Below are positions 1-7,809 of a DNA stretch of 36,011 nt, one piece after another. The position numbers and the translations under genes were made by a program. Numbering within the stretch: the stretch's first letter is position 1; each line of letters begins with the position of its first letter. This DNA comes from Elusimicrobiota bacterium (GTDB taxonomy: Bacteria > Elusimicrobiota > Elusimicrobia > Elusimicrobiales > UBA9959). The notes beneath the pieces are model-generated. The model did not search any database, had not been told where the DNA came from, and saw nothing but the letters and a program-made list of their open reading frames with translations. The stretch spans positions 1 through 36,011 of the forward strand of contig JAPLKJ010000252.1 in the NCBI GenBank assembly GCA_026388125.1. Reading direction: 5' to 3'.

Positions 1-1
1 A

Positions 2-622
2 CAAAAAAAATTTATCCTGAATAATCCCGTCCGATACCTGGGAATCATGTTCAAGACGGTTTTTATCTATTTAAGAACATCCTATTTGGATAGTTTTGTG
101 GGCATTTTAGGCTGGATGATAAGACCTTTGCCGGCCTGGCACATCGACCTGTATTTGTGGTTCTTGCTCGCAACAGCCCTGCTCTCGTCCGGCTATGGCA
201 TAAGAACGGGGGTAAAAGGCAGACTGATACCCGCATGCCTGCTCGCCGCCGGTGTCGCCATTGTAGAAACTGCCATGTATCTGGATTGGACCCCGGTAGG
301 CCAGAATTATGTCAATGGCGTTCAGGGCCGGTATTTTATCCCTTACGCGCCGCTTTTTTTCCTCATGTTCTATAATCGGACTGCGGATAACTTCTTGCGG
401 CGGTTTTTCGCTGCCGGAGGCAGTAAGACCGTAAAATCGAAACGCAAGGCTTTAATTAACCCGGCGGAGGAGGCCGGCGATAACCGTCCGCCCGTCCTTT
501 ATAATTTCGGCTACCTGCTGCTTGTGTGCTTCTCCGTTGTTTCACTGCTGTCCACGGTGTATGTGGTGCTGTCAAATTACTACATTGTTCTGCTGGGCTC
601 TTCCGGGGTCGTAGTAAGTTAA
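2..622 (+). CDS. DUF2142-like multi-spanning membrane protein (3' part only)
   Basis: The frame is open from the first bases of the window, so the true start lies upstream and only about the last 206 residues are seen. At least four hydrophobic segments are visible. The stretch around GVQGRYFIPYAPL resembles the conserved end of DUF2142 membrane proteins, a family often found beside cell-surface polysaccharide genes; its biochemical role is not settled. The Met at position 47 is probably internal, because the residues before it (NPVRYLGI) fit the family. The stop lies 13 bases before the next membrane protein on the same strand, so the two are probably co-transcribed. Family call is from motif memory only. 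Confidence 0.6.
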   Translation, partial: QKKFILNNPVRYLGIMFKTVFIYLRTSYLDSFVGILGWMIRPLPAWHIDLYLWFLLATALLSSGYGIRTGVKGRLIPACLLAAGVAIVETAMYLDWTPVGQNYVNGVQGRYFIPYAPLFFLMFYNRTADNFLRRFFAAGGSKTVKSKRKALINPAEEAGDNRPPVLYNFGYLLLVCFSVVSLLSTVYVVLSNYYIVLLGSSGVVVS

Positions 623-635
623 CAAAGCGGTAAAT

Positions 636-2522
636 ATGAAAAAAAAAGGTCTGAATCAGAAACATAGCCCTGTTCTCCCGCCAAAAGAACTTTTTAAAAA
701 CTGGCACGCGTTCGCCGCTGTTGTTGTAACCGGTTTTCTCGTTTATTTTCAGACCTTGCGTTTCGGCTATACGTATTGGGACGACACGGCCCTGATACTG
801 GATAATTACGGTTTTATAGGCCATCTGTCCAATATCCTTAACGCGTTCAACCAGGAAGTCTTCGCCGCTCTGCATTCTCCTTCAACCTATTATCGGCCGC
901 TTATGACCATTTCGTTGATGCTTGACGCGCAGCTCGGGGGCAAACTTCCCCTGGTCTATCACTGCACGAATTTATTCCTGCACCTGTCGGCGTCCTGTCT
1001 GCTTTTTGTCCTTCTGACAAAATTGAAGTACAAGCGCGAAACAGCGTTAATGGCCGCGCTTGTCTTCGTCGCGCATCCCGTGCTGACCCAGACTGTGGCC
1101 TGGATTCCCGGCCGGAATGATTCTTTGCTGGCGGTTTTTGTGCTTGCCGCTTTTATAAACTTAATCGCTTATTATGAAACGAAGCGAACAAGGTATTATT
1201 TCGCGCACCTTGTTTTTTTCTCGCTCGCGCTCTTTACGAAAGAGTCCTCTCTCTCGCTGGTGCTGGCGGCTTCACTCTATCTCCATGCTGTCGCCGGAGA
1301 GAAATTATTCTTTAAACAGGAAAAATATCTCGCTTACGGGTGGCTGGGCACGGGCCTCGCCTGGTTCTTGTTAAGGAAACACGCGCTGGTCAACCCCCTG
1401 CACGTACCGCTCACGGAGACGCTCCGGTCTTTTGCGGAGAATCTGCCCGCCGTAATACAATTTGCCGGCAAAACCATTCTGCCGTTCAACCTGGCCGTTA
1501 TGCCCACAATGCGCGACACCTCGTTCCTGTACGGCGGCCTGTCAATTCTTATCGCGGGCGTTCTGCTGTTCGTCTCAAAGAACAAAAGAACTTCCTTCGT
1601 CCTGTTCGGGGGGGCATGGTTCCTGCTGTTCCTGCTGCCCTCCCTGCTCCGCCCGTATCCTGAAATGAACGCCGACTTCTGCGAGCACAGACTTTATCTG
1701 CCTCTTGTGGGGGTTATTATTTTATTTTTGGAAACGGATGCGGCAAAATTTACCACTGACAGCAATCGCAGGCTGTTTTCATCCGGCCTGCTTCTTACGG
1801 CGGTATTCGGAGCGCTGGCTTTCAGCCACAGCAAGAACTTCAGGGACAGGCTGAGTTTCGTGCAGAACGCGGTAAAGAATTCTCCCAGCTTATATACGGC
1901 GCACACTAACCTGGGGACTTTGTATCTTGATAACGGCGAGATCGAAAAAGCGCACCAGGAATATCTGAAAGCGGTCGAACTGAATCCCCGGGACGCGCTG
2001 GCGCTCAGCAATCTCGGGGCCACGTACAGGTCCAAGAACATGTTCAAGGAGGCCGAGCCTTATTATAAGAAATCCCTCGCCCTGTACCCGGGCAATCACC
2101 TGGCCCATCACGGACTTGCGCTGATCTATGCCGGCACCGGGCGCTTTGAGGAAGCCAAAGAGGAATATCTCAAAGCGATAGAGCTGGCTCCGCTCGCGCC
2201 TAAAACACACAACAACCTGGGCCAGCTGTATATGGGCAAGGAAATGTACAAAGAAGCGGAACCTGAATTTATCAGAGAATTGGAGGTCAATCCTGATTTT
2301 GATATCGCGACTTTCAACCTGGGGCTGCTGTATTTTAAGACCGGGAAGCTGAAAGACGCGGAAGCGTGCTTTAAGGAGCTGCTCCGGCTAAACCCCGGCT
2401 ACACGGGCGGATATTATCTTCTTGAGAACATCTATTCCAAACAGGGCGACCTGAAACAGGCGGCTTATTATGCCGGGCTTTTGCGCGCGTTCAAATCTCC
2501 GGATAAAACAAATAAGCGGTGA
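636..2522 (+). CDS. TMTC-like membrane protein with C-terminal TPR repeats
   Basis: This 628-residue protein has about ten hydrophobic segments in its first 410 residues, followed by five or six tetratricopeptide repeats from about residue 415 to 620 (NLGTLYLDNGEIEKA, NLGATYRSKNMFKEA, NLGQLYMGKEMYKEA). The first loop carries an acidic pair (YWDDTALIL), as in GT-C glycosyltransferases. HPVLTQTVAWIPGRNDSL matches the HPxxTxxVxxxxGRxD pattern of TMTC (DUF1736) O-mannosyltransferases. A role in transferring sugars from a lipid carrier outside the inner membrane is therefore likely, but acceptor and donor cannot be read. The ribosome site is weak, and the gene follows the DUF2142-like gene by 13 bases, suggesting coupled translation. 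Confidence 0.7.
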   Translation: MKKKGLNQKHSPVLPPKELFKNWHAFAAVVVTGFLVYFQTLRFGYTYWDDTALILDNYGFIGHLSNILNAFNQEVFAALHSPSTYYRPLMTISLMLDAQLGGKLPLVYHCTNLFLHLSASCLLFVLLTKLKYKRETALMAALVFVAHPVLTQTVAWIPGRNDSLLAVFVLAAFINLIAYYETKRTRYYFAHLVFFSLALFTKESSLSLVLAASLYLHAVAGEKLFFKQEKYLAYGWLGTGLAWFLLRKHALVNPLHVPLTETLRSFAENLPAVIQFAGKTILPFNLAVMPTMRDTSFLYGGLSILIAGVLLFVSKNKRTSFVLFGGAWFLLFLLPSLLRPYPEMNADFCEHRLYLPLVGVIILFLETDAAKFTTDSNRRLFSSGLLLTAVFGALAFSHSKNFRDRLSFVQNAVKNSPSLYTAHTNLGTLYLDNGEIEKAHQEYLKAVELNPRDALALSNLGATYRSKNMFKEAEPYYKKSLALYPGNHLAHHGLALIYAGTGRFEEAKEEYLKAIELAPLAPKTHNNLGQLYMGKEMYKEAEPEFIRELEVNPDFDIATFNLGLLYFKTGKLKDAEACFKELLRLNPGYTGGYYLLENIYSKQGDLKQAAYYAGLLRAFKSPDKTNKR

Positions 2523-2554
2523 AATAAACGAAGAAGAGGGCCACAGTTATAGTA

Positions 2555-2746
2555 TTGAATGTCTTCGGCAGGAAGAAAGAAGATACAGCCGGCATCCTGA
2601 AGCTAGATAAAAAAGACGCCGGGAAAATACCGGCACGGGCGGTGCTGGATAAAGCAAAAAAGTATAATGTAAATATTCGCAGGGAGTCTTCCCGCGGAAT
2701 AAAAGAATTAAAAGACGTTCTGAACGCTTATCTTTCATCACCTTAA
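2555..2746 (+). CDS. Small lysine-rich ORF of unknown function
   Basis: A 63-codon frame with a TTG start fills the gap between the TPR protein and ornithine carbamoyltransferase. The frame is open back to about 2528 but offers no ATG. A purine-rich stretch (AAGAAGAGGG, 2531-2540) lies about 14 bases before the TTG, rather far for a ribosome site. The product is charged (KKEDTAGILKLDKKDAG) with no signal peptide or membrane segment, and I do not recognise it. It could be a real small protein, the tail of a decayed gene, or chance coding. It ends 12 bases before the next ATG. Confidence 0.3.
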   Translation: MNVFGRKKEDTAGILKLDKKDAGKIPARAVLDKAKKYNVNIRRESSRGIKELKDVLNAYLSSP

Positions 2747-2758
2747 AGGAGAATTAAA

Positions 2759-3763
2759 ATGGGATTCAATCTGCGCAACAGGAACTTCCTCAAAGAACTC
2801 GACTTCACCAAAGAAGAACTGGTTTTCCTTTTGAAATTATCCAAAGACCTAAAAGCCGCGAAATACGCGGGCACCGAGCAGCGCCGCCTGACCGGCAAGA
2901 ACATCGCCCTGATCTTCGAGAAGACCTCCACCCGCACGCGCTGCGCCTTCGAAGTGGCCGCGCACGACCAGGGCGCGCACGTTACCTACCTTGAGCCCTC
3001 CGGCAGCCAGATGGGCCACAAAGAGACCGTCAAGGACACCGCGCGCGTGCTGGGCCGGATGTACGACGGCATAGAATACCGCGGCTTCGGCCAGGAGATA
3101 GTGGAAGAGCTGGCCAAGTACGCCGGCGTGCCCGTGTGGAACGGGCTGACCAACCAGTGGCACCCCACCCAGATGCTGGCCGACGTGCTGACCATGACGG
3201 AGCACGGCTCGAAGCCCCTTGAGAAGATCTCCTACGCCTACCTCGGCGATGCCCGCTTCAACATGGGCCGGTCGCTCCTGGTGATCGGTTCCCTGCTGGG
3301 CATGGACGTGCGCATCGGCGCGCCGAAAGGCCTGCAGCCCGAGGCGGAGCTGATAGCGGCCTGCAAGGAGATCTCCAAGACCTCCGGCGCCCGCATTGCC
3401 GTTACCGATAAGGTGGATGTTGCCGTGAAGGGCGTGGATTTCGTCCACACCGACGTCTGGGTGTCCATGGGCGAACCGAAGGAAGTGTGGACTGAGCGCA
3501 TCAAGCTGCTCAAGCCCTACCAGGTGAACCCCGCCACCATGAAGAAGTCCGGCAACGCGAACGTGAAGTTCATGCACTGCCTGCCGGCTTTCCATAACGC
3601 CGACACCAAAGTGGGCAAGCAGGTGTCCGAGCAGTTCGGCCTGAAGAACGGCATCGAGGTCACTGAAGAGGTTTTTGAATCGAAAGCCTGCATCGCCTTC
3701 GACCAGGCGGAGAACCGCATGCACACCATCAAAGCCGTGATGGTGGCCACGCTCGGGCACTGA
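2759..3763 (+). CDS. arcB: Ornithine carbamoyltransferase, catabolic type
   Basis: The 334-residue enzyme interconverts ornithine plus carbamoyl phosphate and citrulline plus phosphate in the cytoplasm. The carbamoyl-phosphate loop STRTR is at residues 57-61, HPTQ at 135-138 and the catalytic HCLP at 273-276. [20 protein letters not shown] and the 334-residue length resemble the catabolic ArcB/OTC group of the arginine deiminase pathway more than short anabolic ArgF. The start is supported by AAAGGAG eight bases upstream. A carbamate kinase gene, the partner in that pathway, lies about 8 kb downstream on the same strand, but arginine deiminase is not in the window. Anabolic use cannot be excluded. 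A perfect palindrome follows the stop. Confidence 0.93.
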   Translation: MGFNLRNRNFLKELDFTKEELVFLLKLSKDLKAAKYAGTEQRRLTGKNIALIFEKTSTRTRCAFEVAAHDQGAHVTYLEPSGSQMGHKETVKDTARVLGRMYDGIEYRGFGQEIVEELAKYAGVPVWNGLTNQWHPTQMLADVLTMTEHGSKPLEKISYAYLGDARFNMGRSLLVIGSLLGMDVRIGAPKGLQPEAELIAACKEISKTSGARIAVTDKVDVAVKGVDFVHTDVWVSMGEPKEVWTERIKLLKPYQVNPATMKKSGNANVKFMHCLPAFHNADTKVGKQVSEQFGLKNGIEVTEEVFESKACIAFDQAENRMHTIKAVMVATLGH

Positions 3764-3771
3764 TAAATAAG

Positions 3772-3813
3772 GTGACACACAACTTAATTCGCCCGAATTA
3801 AGTTGTGTGTCAC
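3772..3813. repeat. Perfect palindrome with 20-bp arms and 2-base loop
   Basis: The left arm (3772-3791, GTGACACACAACTTAATTCG) is exactly reverse-complementary to 3794-3813, with CC between. It fills nearly the whole gap between ornithine carbamoyltransferase and transaldolase. It lacks the GC-rich stem and T-run of a normal terminator, although a 20-bp RNA hairpin may still stop transcription or protect the mRNA end. It resembles REP-type palindromes. The same arms are not found elsewhere in this window. Confidence 0.9.
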
Positions 3814-3821
3814 TATTATTC

Positions 3822-4961
3822 ATGGATATTTTAAAAGAAATTAGAACTGCGGGGCAGAGTCTCTGGCTGGACAGCCTTAGCCGGGAGATGCTGGCTAACG
3901 GAACGCTGGCCGCAATGAAAAAAAACCTCGGGGTGACCGGCGTAACGTCCAACCCCTCCATCTTCGAGGCTGCCATGACAAAGTCCAAGGCTTACGCCGA
4001 AGATATGCGGCGCCTGGCGGCTGAAGGCGAAAAGGCGGAAGCCGTACTGGAGAAACTGGAGCTGGAGGATATACGGCTGGCCGCCGATCTTTTTAAGGAT
4101 GTTTACGAGGCCACGGGAGGGGCGGACGGGTTCGTGAGCATGGAAGTGAACCCGGCGCTGGCCTATGACCAGGAGCGGACCGTCAGCGAGGGTGAGCGGC
4201 TGTTCGCGGCCCTGGCCCGCAGGAACGTGATGATAAAGGTCCCGGCCACCGCGCAGGGGGTGAAGGCCGGCAACGCCTTGTTAAAAAAAGGCGTGAATAC
4301 AAATTTCACCCTGATCTTCTCGCCCGAGCGGTACGGCGAGGTGGTGCAGGCTTACGTTGACGCCCTGGCCTGGCGGGCGGCGAATAAGCTACCCGTGGAC
4401 GCGCTGGCCTCCGTAGCCAGCTTCTTCGTCAGCCGCATAGATACGGCCACCGACATCGAGCTGGAGACCCTGCTGGATTCCGATGATTCCTTTGAGACCG
4501 AGGAGCTCTACGACCTGGCGTTGGCGGCCAGGGGCAGCGCGGCCATCGCCAATTCGCTGGTGGCTTACGGGATGTATTCGCTGATCTTCTCCAGCAAAGA
4601 GTTCAAGCCGCTGCGGGAAAAAGGCGCCATGAAGCAGCGCATCCTCTGGGCGTCCACCGGCGTGAAGAACCCGGCCTACAAGGACACGCTGTACGCGGAC
4701 GCGCTGCTGCTGCCGGACTCCGTCAACACCCTGCCCGAGGCCGCGCTGAAGGCTTTCGTGGACCACGGCATGCCGGTCAGGACCCCGCTCAAGGCCCGGC
4801 TGGCCGGCGCGGCGGCCTACTTCGCGCAGCTCGGGCTGGTGGGCGTGGATTTCCCCGCTATCCTGGCCGCGCTGGAAACGGACGGCGTGGAGAAGTTCTC
4901 GCGCTCCAACGACGTGCTGCTGGCGCACATAGAAAAGATGATAGGCTCCCCGCGGAAATAA
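3822..4961 (+). CDS. tal: Transaldolase
   Basis: The 379-residue protein moves a dihydroxyacetone unit between sugar phosphates in the non-oxidative pentose phosphate pathway. The Schiff-base lysine is in VMIKVPATAQG (Lys139). GVTSNPSIFEAA (39-50), GVNTNFTLIF and ASFFVSRIDTATD are family signatures. Length fits the longer (about 370-residue) monofunctional transaldolases. I chose the ATG at 3822 because MDILKEIRTAGQSLWLD lines up with the usual N-terminus. A GTG at 3807 inside the upstream palindrome is a possible alternative. There is no recognisable ribosome site; the palindrome ends eight bases before the ATG. Confidence 0.93.
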   Translation: MDILKEIRTAGQSLWLDSLSREMLANGTLAAMKKNLGVTGVTSNPSIFEAAMTKSKAYAEDMRRLAAEGEKAEAVLEKLELEDIRLAADLFKDVYEATGGADGFVSMEVNPALAYDQERTVSEGERLFAALARRNVMIKVPATAQGVKAGNALLKKGVNTNFTLIFSPERYGEVVQAYVDALAWRAANKLPVDALASVASFFVSRIDTATDIELETLLDSDDSFETEELYDLALAARGSAAIANSLVAYGMYSLIFSSKEFKPLREKGAMKQRILWASTGVKNPAYKDTLYADALLLPDSVNTLPEAALKAFVDHGMPVRTPLKARLAGAAAYFAQLGLVGVDFPAILAALETDGVEKFSRSNDVLLAHIEKMIGSPRK

Positions 4962-4981
4962 AGCGGGTTCCAATTAAGCTG

Positions 4982-5596
4982 TTAAATATAGAAAAGCACG
5001 GCGAAGTAGTGGCACAGGCTGCCGGCCAGCACGAACAGGTGCCAGATGCCGTGGAAATAAGGGAAGCGCTTGTCCAGCACGTAGAAAGCCACGCCGGAAG
5101 TATAGAACACGCCGCCGGCCAGCAGCCAGATAACGCCCCACACCGGCAGCGCCCGCACGAGCGGCCCCAGCGCCGCGGTTATCAGCCAGCCCATAAGAAG
5201 GTAGATCACCAGCTGCGGCACCCGGCGGCCCTGGCCGTGCACCGCGTCCAGCACTATGCCGAATACTGCCAGCCCCCAGATGATCCCGAACAGCCACCAG
5301 CCCCACGGCCCGCGCAGCGTTACCAGCATGAACGGCGTGTAGGTGCCGGCTATCAGCAGGTAGATGGCCTGGTGGTCTATGGTGCGGAACAGCTTTTTAG
5401 CGTTCCCGCCCGTACTGTGGTAAAGCGACGAGGACAGGTACAGCAGGAAAAGGGTTACCCCGTAAACGGAAAAGCTGGCGATGCGCCAGGCGTCGCCGCG
5501 CAGCCCCGCCTTTACCGCCAGCACCACCAGCCCGGCCAGCGCCAGCGCCGCGCCGACAATGTGGCTTACGCTGTTGAAGATCTCGTCTTTTTTCAT
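4982..5596 (-). CDS. Hemolysin III / TrhA family membrane protein
   Basis: This 204-residue protein has seven predicted membrane segments and the PAQR/hemolysin III signatures: NSVSHIVGA near the start, SSSLYHS, DHQAIYLLIAGTYTPF, and HGIWHLFVLAGSLCHYF near the end. The conserved His, Asp and Ser residues form a metal site in this superfamily. The physiological role in bacteria is unclear and has been linked to membrane-lipid homeostasis; hemolysis is not implied. It is the last gene of a five-gene minus-strand run, 27 bases after the CDF exporter gene, and converges on transaldolase with about 20 bases between. Confidence 0.88.
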   Translation of the reverse strand: MKKDEIFNSVSHIVGAALALAGLVVLAVKAGLRGDAWRIASFSVYGVTLFLLYLSSSLYHSTGGNAKKLFRTIDHQAIYLLIAGTYTPFMLVTLRGPWGWWLFGIIWGLAVFGIVLDAVHGQGRRVPQLVIYLLMGWLITAALGPLVRALPVWGVIWLLAGGVFYTSGVAFYVLDKRFPYFHGIWHLFVLAGSLCHYFAVLFYI

Positions 5597-5623
5597 GCGG
5601 GGGAACTCCGGGCAGCGCGCGGC

Positions 5624-6568
5624 TCAGGCGCAGATGTCGCAGGAGGAATTCTCTACCGGCTCGCTCTCCACCTGGAAAACGGAATGCTTTATGCCGAAGC
5701 CCGCCGCCACGCCGGAGGTGGCGGCTTTCAGCGCGGCCTGCTGCCTGGCGGGGTCCTTCACCACCAGGTGCGCGCTGAGCGCGTTGAACCCGGAAGAAAG
5801 GCTCCAGACGTGCAGTTCGTGCACGTCGGAGACGCCCTCTATGGCGCGCAGTTCTTTTTCTACCGTGCCGAGCGAAAGGTCCTTGGGCGCCCCTTCCATG
5901 AGTATGTGGAAGGCCTCTCCCAGAAGGCGGGTGGAGCTGAAAAGTATCAGCCCTATGATAAGCAGGGAAACTATAGTATCCGCGCGGTACCAGCCGGTGA
6001 AATAAATTATTACGCCGGCTATGATGGCGGCCACCGAACCGGCCAGGTCGCTGAGCACGTGCAGGAAAGCGCCGCGGATGTTGATATTCTCGCCGCTGTG
6101 GCCGTGCAGTATCGAAGCGCAGACGATGTTGGCCAGCAGCCCCAGGACGGCCACCACCAGCATGGGGCCGTAAAGCACCGGCACGGGGTTATGGAACCTT
6201 TCATAAACCTCGCGCAGCATATAGCCGGAAAGTATCCAGAGCAGCAGGGCGTTGGCCAGCGCCGCCACCACTTCCGCTCTGCGGTAGCCGAAAGTGCGCG
6301 AGGAATCCGGCTTAAGGCCGGCCAGGCGCGACGCGAAAAAGCTCATCCCCAGCGCGGCGGCGTCGGTGAGCATGTGCATGGAATCGCTCAAGAGCGCCAT
6401 GCTGCCGGTAAGCAGGCCGCCGGCCGCCTCCACCAGCATGAAGCCGGCAGTTATGATGAATGCCGTGGTTATAGCTTTGCGCTGCGAATGGCCGCGGCTG
6501 TGGCCGCGCGCGTGGCCGCAGGAATGCCCGTGTTCGTGCTCATGTTCGTGGTCGTGCGAGTGTCCCAT
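5624..6568 (-). CDS. CDF-family divalent metal cation exporter
   Basis: The 314-residue inner-membrane protein should export Zn2+ or similar ions by proton antiport. The first 30 residues are a His-rich metal-binding tail (HSHDHEHEHEHGH). Six membrane segments follow, with SDSMHMLTD (61-69) in TM2 and HVLSDLAGS in TM5, the HxxxD motifs of the transport site in zinc CDF proteins. A cytoplasmic C-terminal domain ends in SSCDICA, a small cysteine cluster that could bind metal. It starts two bases after the stop of the PP-loop gene, so it is translationally coupled. CzcD/ZitB-like is the closest type I can name; metal specificity is inferred. Confidence 0.92.
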   Translation of the reverse strand: MGHSHDHEHEHEHGHSCGHARGHSRGHSQRKAITTAFIITAGFMLVEAAGGLLTGSMALLSDSMHMLTDAAALGMSFFASRLAGLKPDSSRTFGYRRAEVVAALANALLLWILSGYMLREVYERFHNPVPVLYGPMLVVAVLGLLANIVCASILHGHSGENINIRGAFLHVLSDLAGSVAAIIAGVIIYFTGWYRADTIVSLLIIGLILFSSTRLLGEAFHILMEGAPKDLSLGTVEKELRAIEGVSDVHELHVWSLSSGFNALSAHLVVKDPARQQAALKAATSGVAAGFGIKHSVFQVESEPVENSSCDICA

Positions 6569-6570
6569 AG

Positions 6571-7584
6571 TTATTCTATCTTGCAGCCCAGCGGGGCGGC
6601 TATCTTGTTCAGGAAGTCCTTGCTGAAATCCATCTTCAGCAGCTCCAGCGCCTCGGCGCGGGTCAGGGCGCCGTCCCTTATCAGCTTGCTCATCTCCACG
6701 TGGTAGTGGGTGTAGCCGTAATTCTTCATGGAATTGTAGGCCGAGATGAAATTCAGATAGCAGTTGGTGGACTTGGCCGGGTAGCTGAGGGCCGGGTATT
6801 TCCAGCCCAGCTCGCGCTCGATGGTCTCCACGTAGGTCTGCGAATCGTAAGGCAGGAACCAGTGCGGCGACAGCACCAGCGCTTTATGCCGCTTCTGCGC
6901 GCGGGCCAGCACTTCCTCCATGCTGGCGGGGAAATCCTTGTACTTGGGGTCCGTGCGCACGTGCTTATCTATGAACTCCTTGGTGGCCGCGCCCATGCGC
7001 GCGAATTCGGGCGCGGTGATATTGCAGGCGCAGCGCGTCATGGCCGGCTGCCGCAGCGACTGCCCCTTGGTCCAGCCCGCGATTATTATCGGTATGTCGA
7101 ACCGCGCGGCCATCTTGAAGGTGAGGTCCATGTACCAGATGGAGCACAGGTGGCAGATCACGGCCTTGGAACCGGTATTGATTATTTTCGCGAACATGTC
7201 GTGCATGAAGTCCGAACGGAACAGCATGAAATCCACGCCCAGCTTCTCAACCGCTTTCTTAATGTTGTCCAGCGCGTCCTCGGTCTCGAAGCCGTGGTCG
7301 AAAGTGAAGGCTAGCGGCTTGGTCTTGTAGCGGGTCTTCATGTAATACAGCGAAGCTGTGCTGTCCTTGCCGCCGCTGCACATCACCAGGCAGTCGTATT
7401 CGTGTTTGCCCCGGTGCTGCGCCAGGATCTTGGTGAAATCGGTCTCCAGCGGCTTTTCCTCGCGTGCGGCCGCGGTCTGCTTCGCGTAGTCCGCGCAGAT
7501 ATTGCAGACGCCGTCTGCGTCCAGCGTTATCTCCGGCGGAGCTTCGGGCAGCACGCATTTACGGCAGATCTTTGGTTCGGTCAT
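6571..7584 (-). CDS. PP-loop ATP pyrophosphatase with N-terminal zinc motif
   Basis: The 337-residue protein begins with two CxxC pairs (Cys7/Cys10 and Cys27/Cys30) and then has the PP-loop CSGGKDS (69-75), which binds ATP and adenylates a substrate. Further cysteines (ICHLC, RCACN) follow in the core and could carry sulfur or a metal. The N-terminus resembles the N-acetyl sugar amidotransferase (WbpG-like) group. The upstream cysteine desulfurase and TusA argue instead for a thiolation reaction on a tRNA or small molecule. The ATG at 7584 is preferred over 7611: it overlaps the tusA stop as ATGA and has GAGGAAAA just upstream. Substrate unknown. Confidence 0.8.
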   Translation of the reverse strand: MTEPKICRKCVLPEAPPEITLDADGVCNICADYAKQTAAAREEKPLETDFTKILAQHRGKHEYDCLVMCSGGKDSTASLYYMKTRYKTKPLAFTFDHGFETEDALDNIKKAVEKLGVDFMLFRSDFMHDMFAKIINTGSKAVICHLCSIWYMDLTFKMAARFDIPIIIAGWTKGQSLRQPAMTRCACNITAPEFARMGAATKEFIDKHVRTDPKYKDFPASMEEVLARAQKRHKALVLSPHWFLPYDSQTYVETIERELGWKYPALSYPAKSTNCYLNFISAYNSMKNYGYTHYHVEMSKLIRDGALTRAEALELLKMDFSKDFLNKIAAPLGCKIE

Positions 7585-7808
7585 TGGCTTTTCCTCGCCG
7601 TTATCACCCATTTCGCGCCTTCGCGGCGGCGGGCGGTAATAGTGTGGCCTTCCTGCTCCAGCGCCGGCGGCAGGTTCGTAACGGGCTCGCCGTCGTCCAG
7701 CGTTATTTCCAGCACGGCGCCGGGGTCCATGCCTTCCAGCCGCATCAGGGCCCGGGCCGCGTTGGCGGGGCAGGGTACGCCGGACATGTCCAGTTTCTCT
7801 GCGGGCAT
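7581..7808 (-). CDS. TusA/SirA-family sulfur carrier, CPxN variant
   Basis: The 75-residue protein matches the TusA fold: LDMSGVPCPANAARALMRLEGM followed by GAVLEITLDDGEPV and a C-terminal strand. The active-site cysteine is present, but the usual CPxP is CPAN. I recall a TusA-like subgroup with CPMN in this place, so this is probably a subfamily trait and not decay. It would take persulfide sulfur from the cysteine desulfurase and pass it on, perhaps to the PP-loop enzyme. It starts one base after the desulfurase stop and overlaps the PP-loop gene by four bases, a very tight operon. Confidence 0.85.
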   Translation of the reverse strand: MPAEKLDMSGVPCPANAARALMRLEGMDPGAVLEITLDDGEPVTNLPPALEQEGHTITARRREGAKWVITARKSQ

Positions 7809-7809
7809 G

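Noticed and set aside
5009-6706. 565-codon plus-strand frame
   Set aside because: It lies antisense to the hemolysin III and CDF genes, both with clear family motifs. Its Gln/His/Arg/Gly-rich product is a GC-skew shadow.
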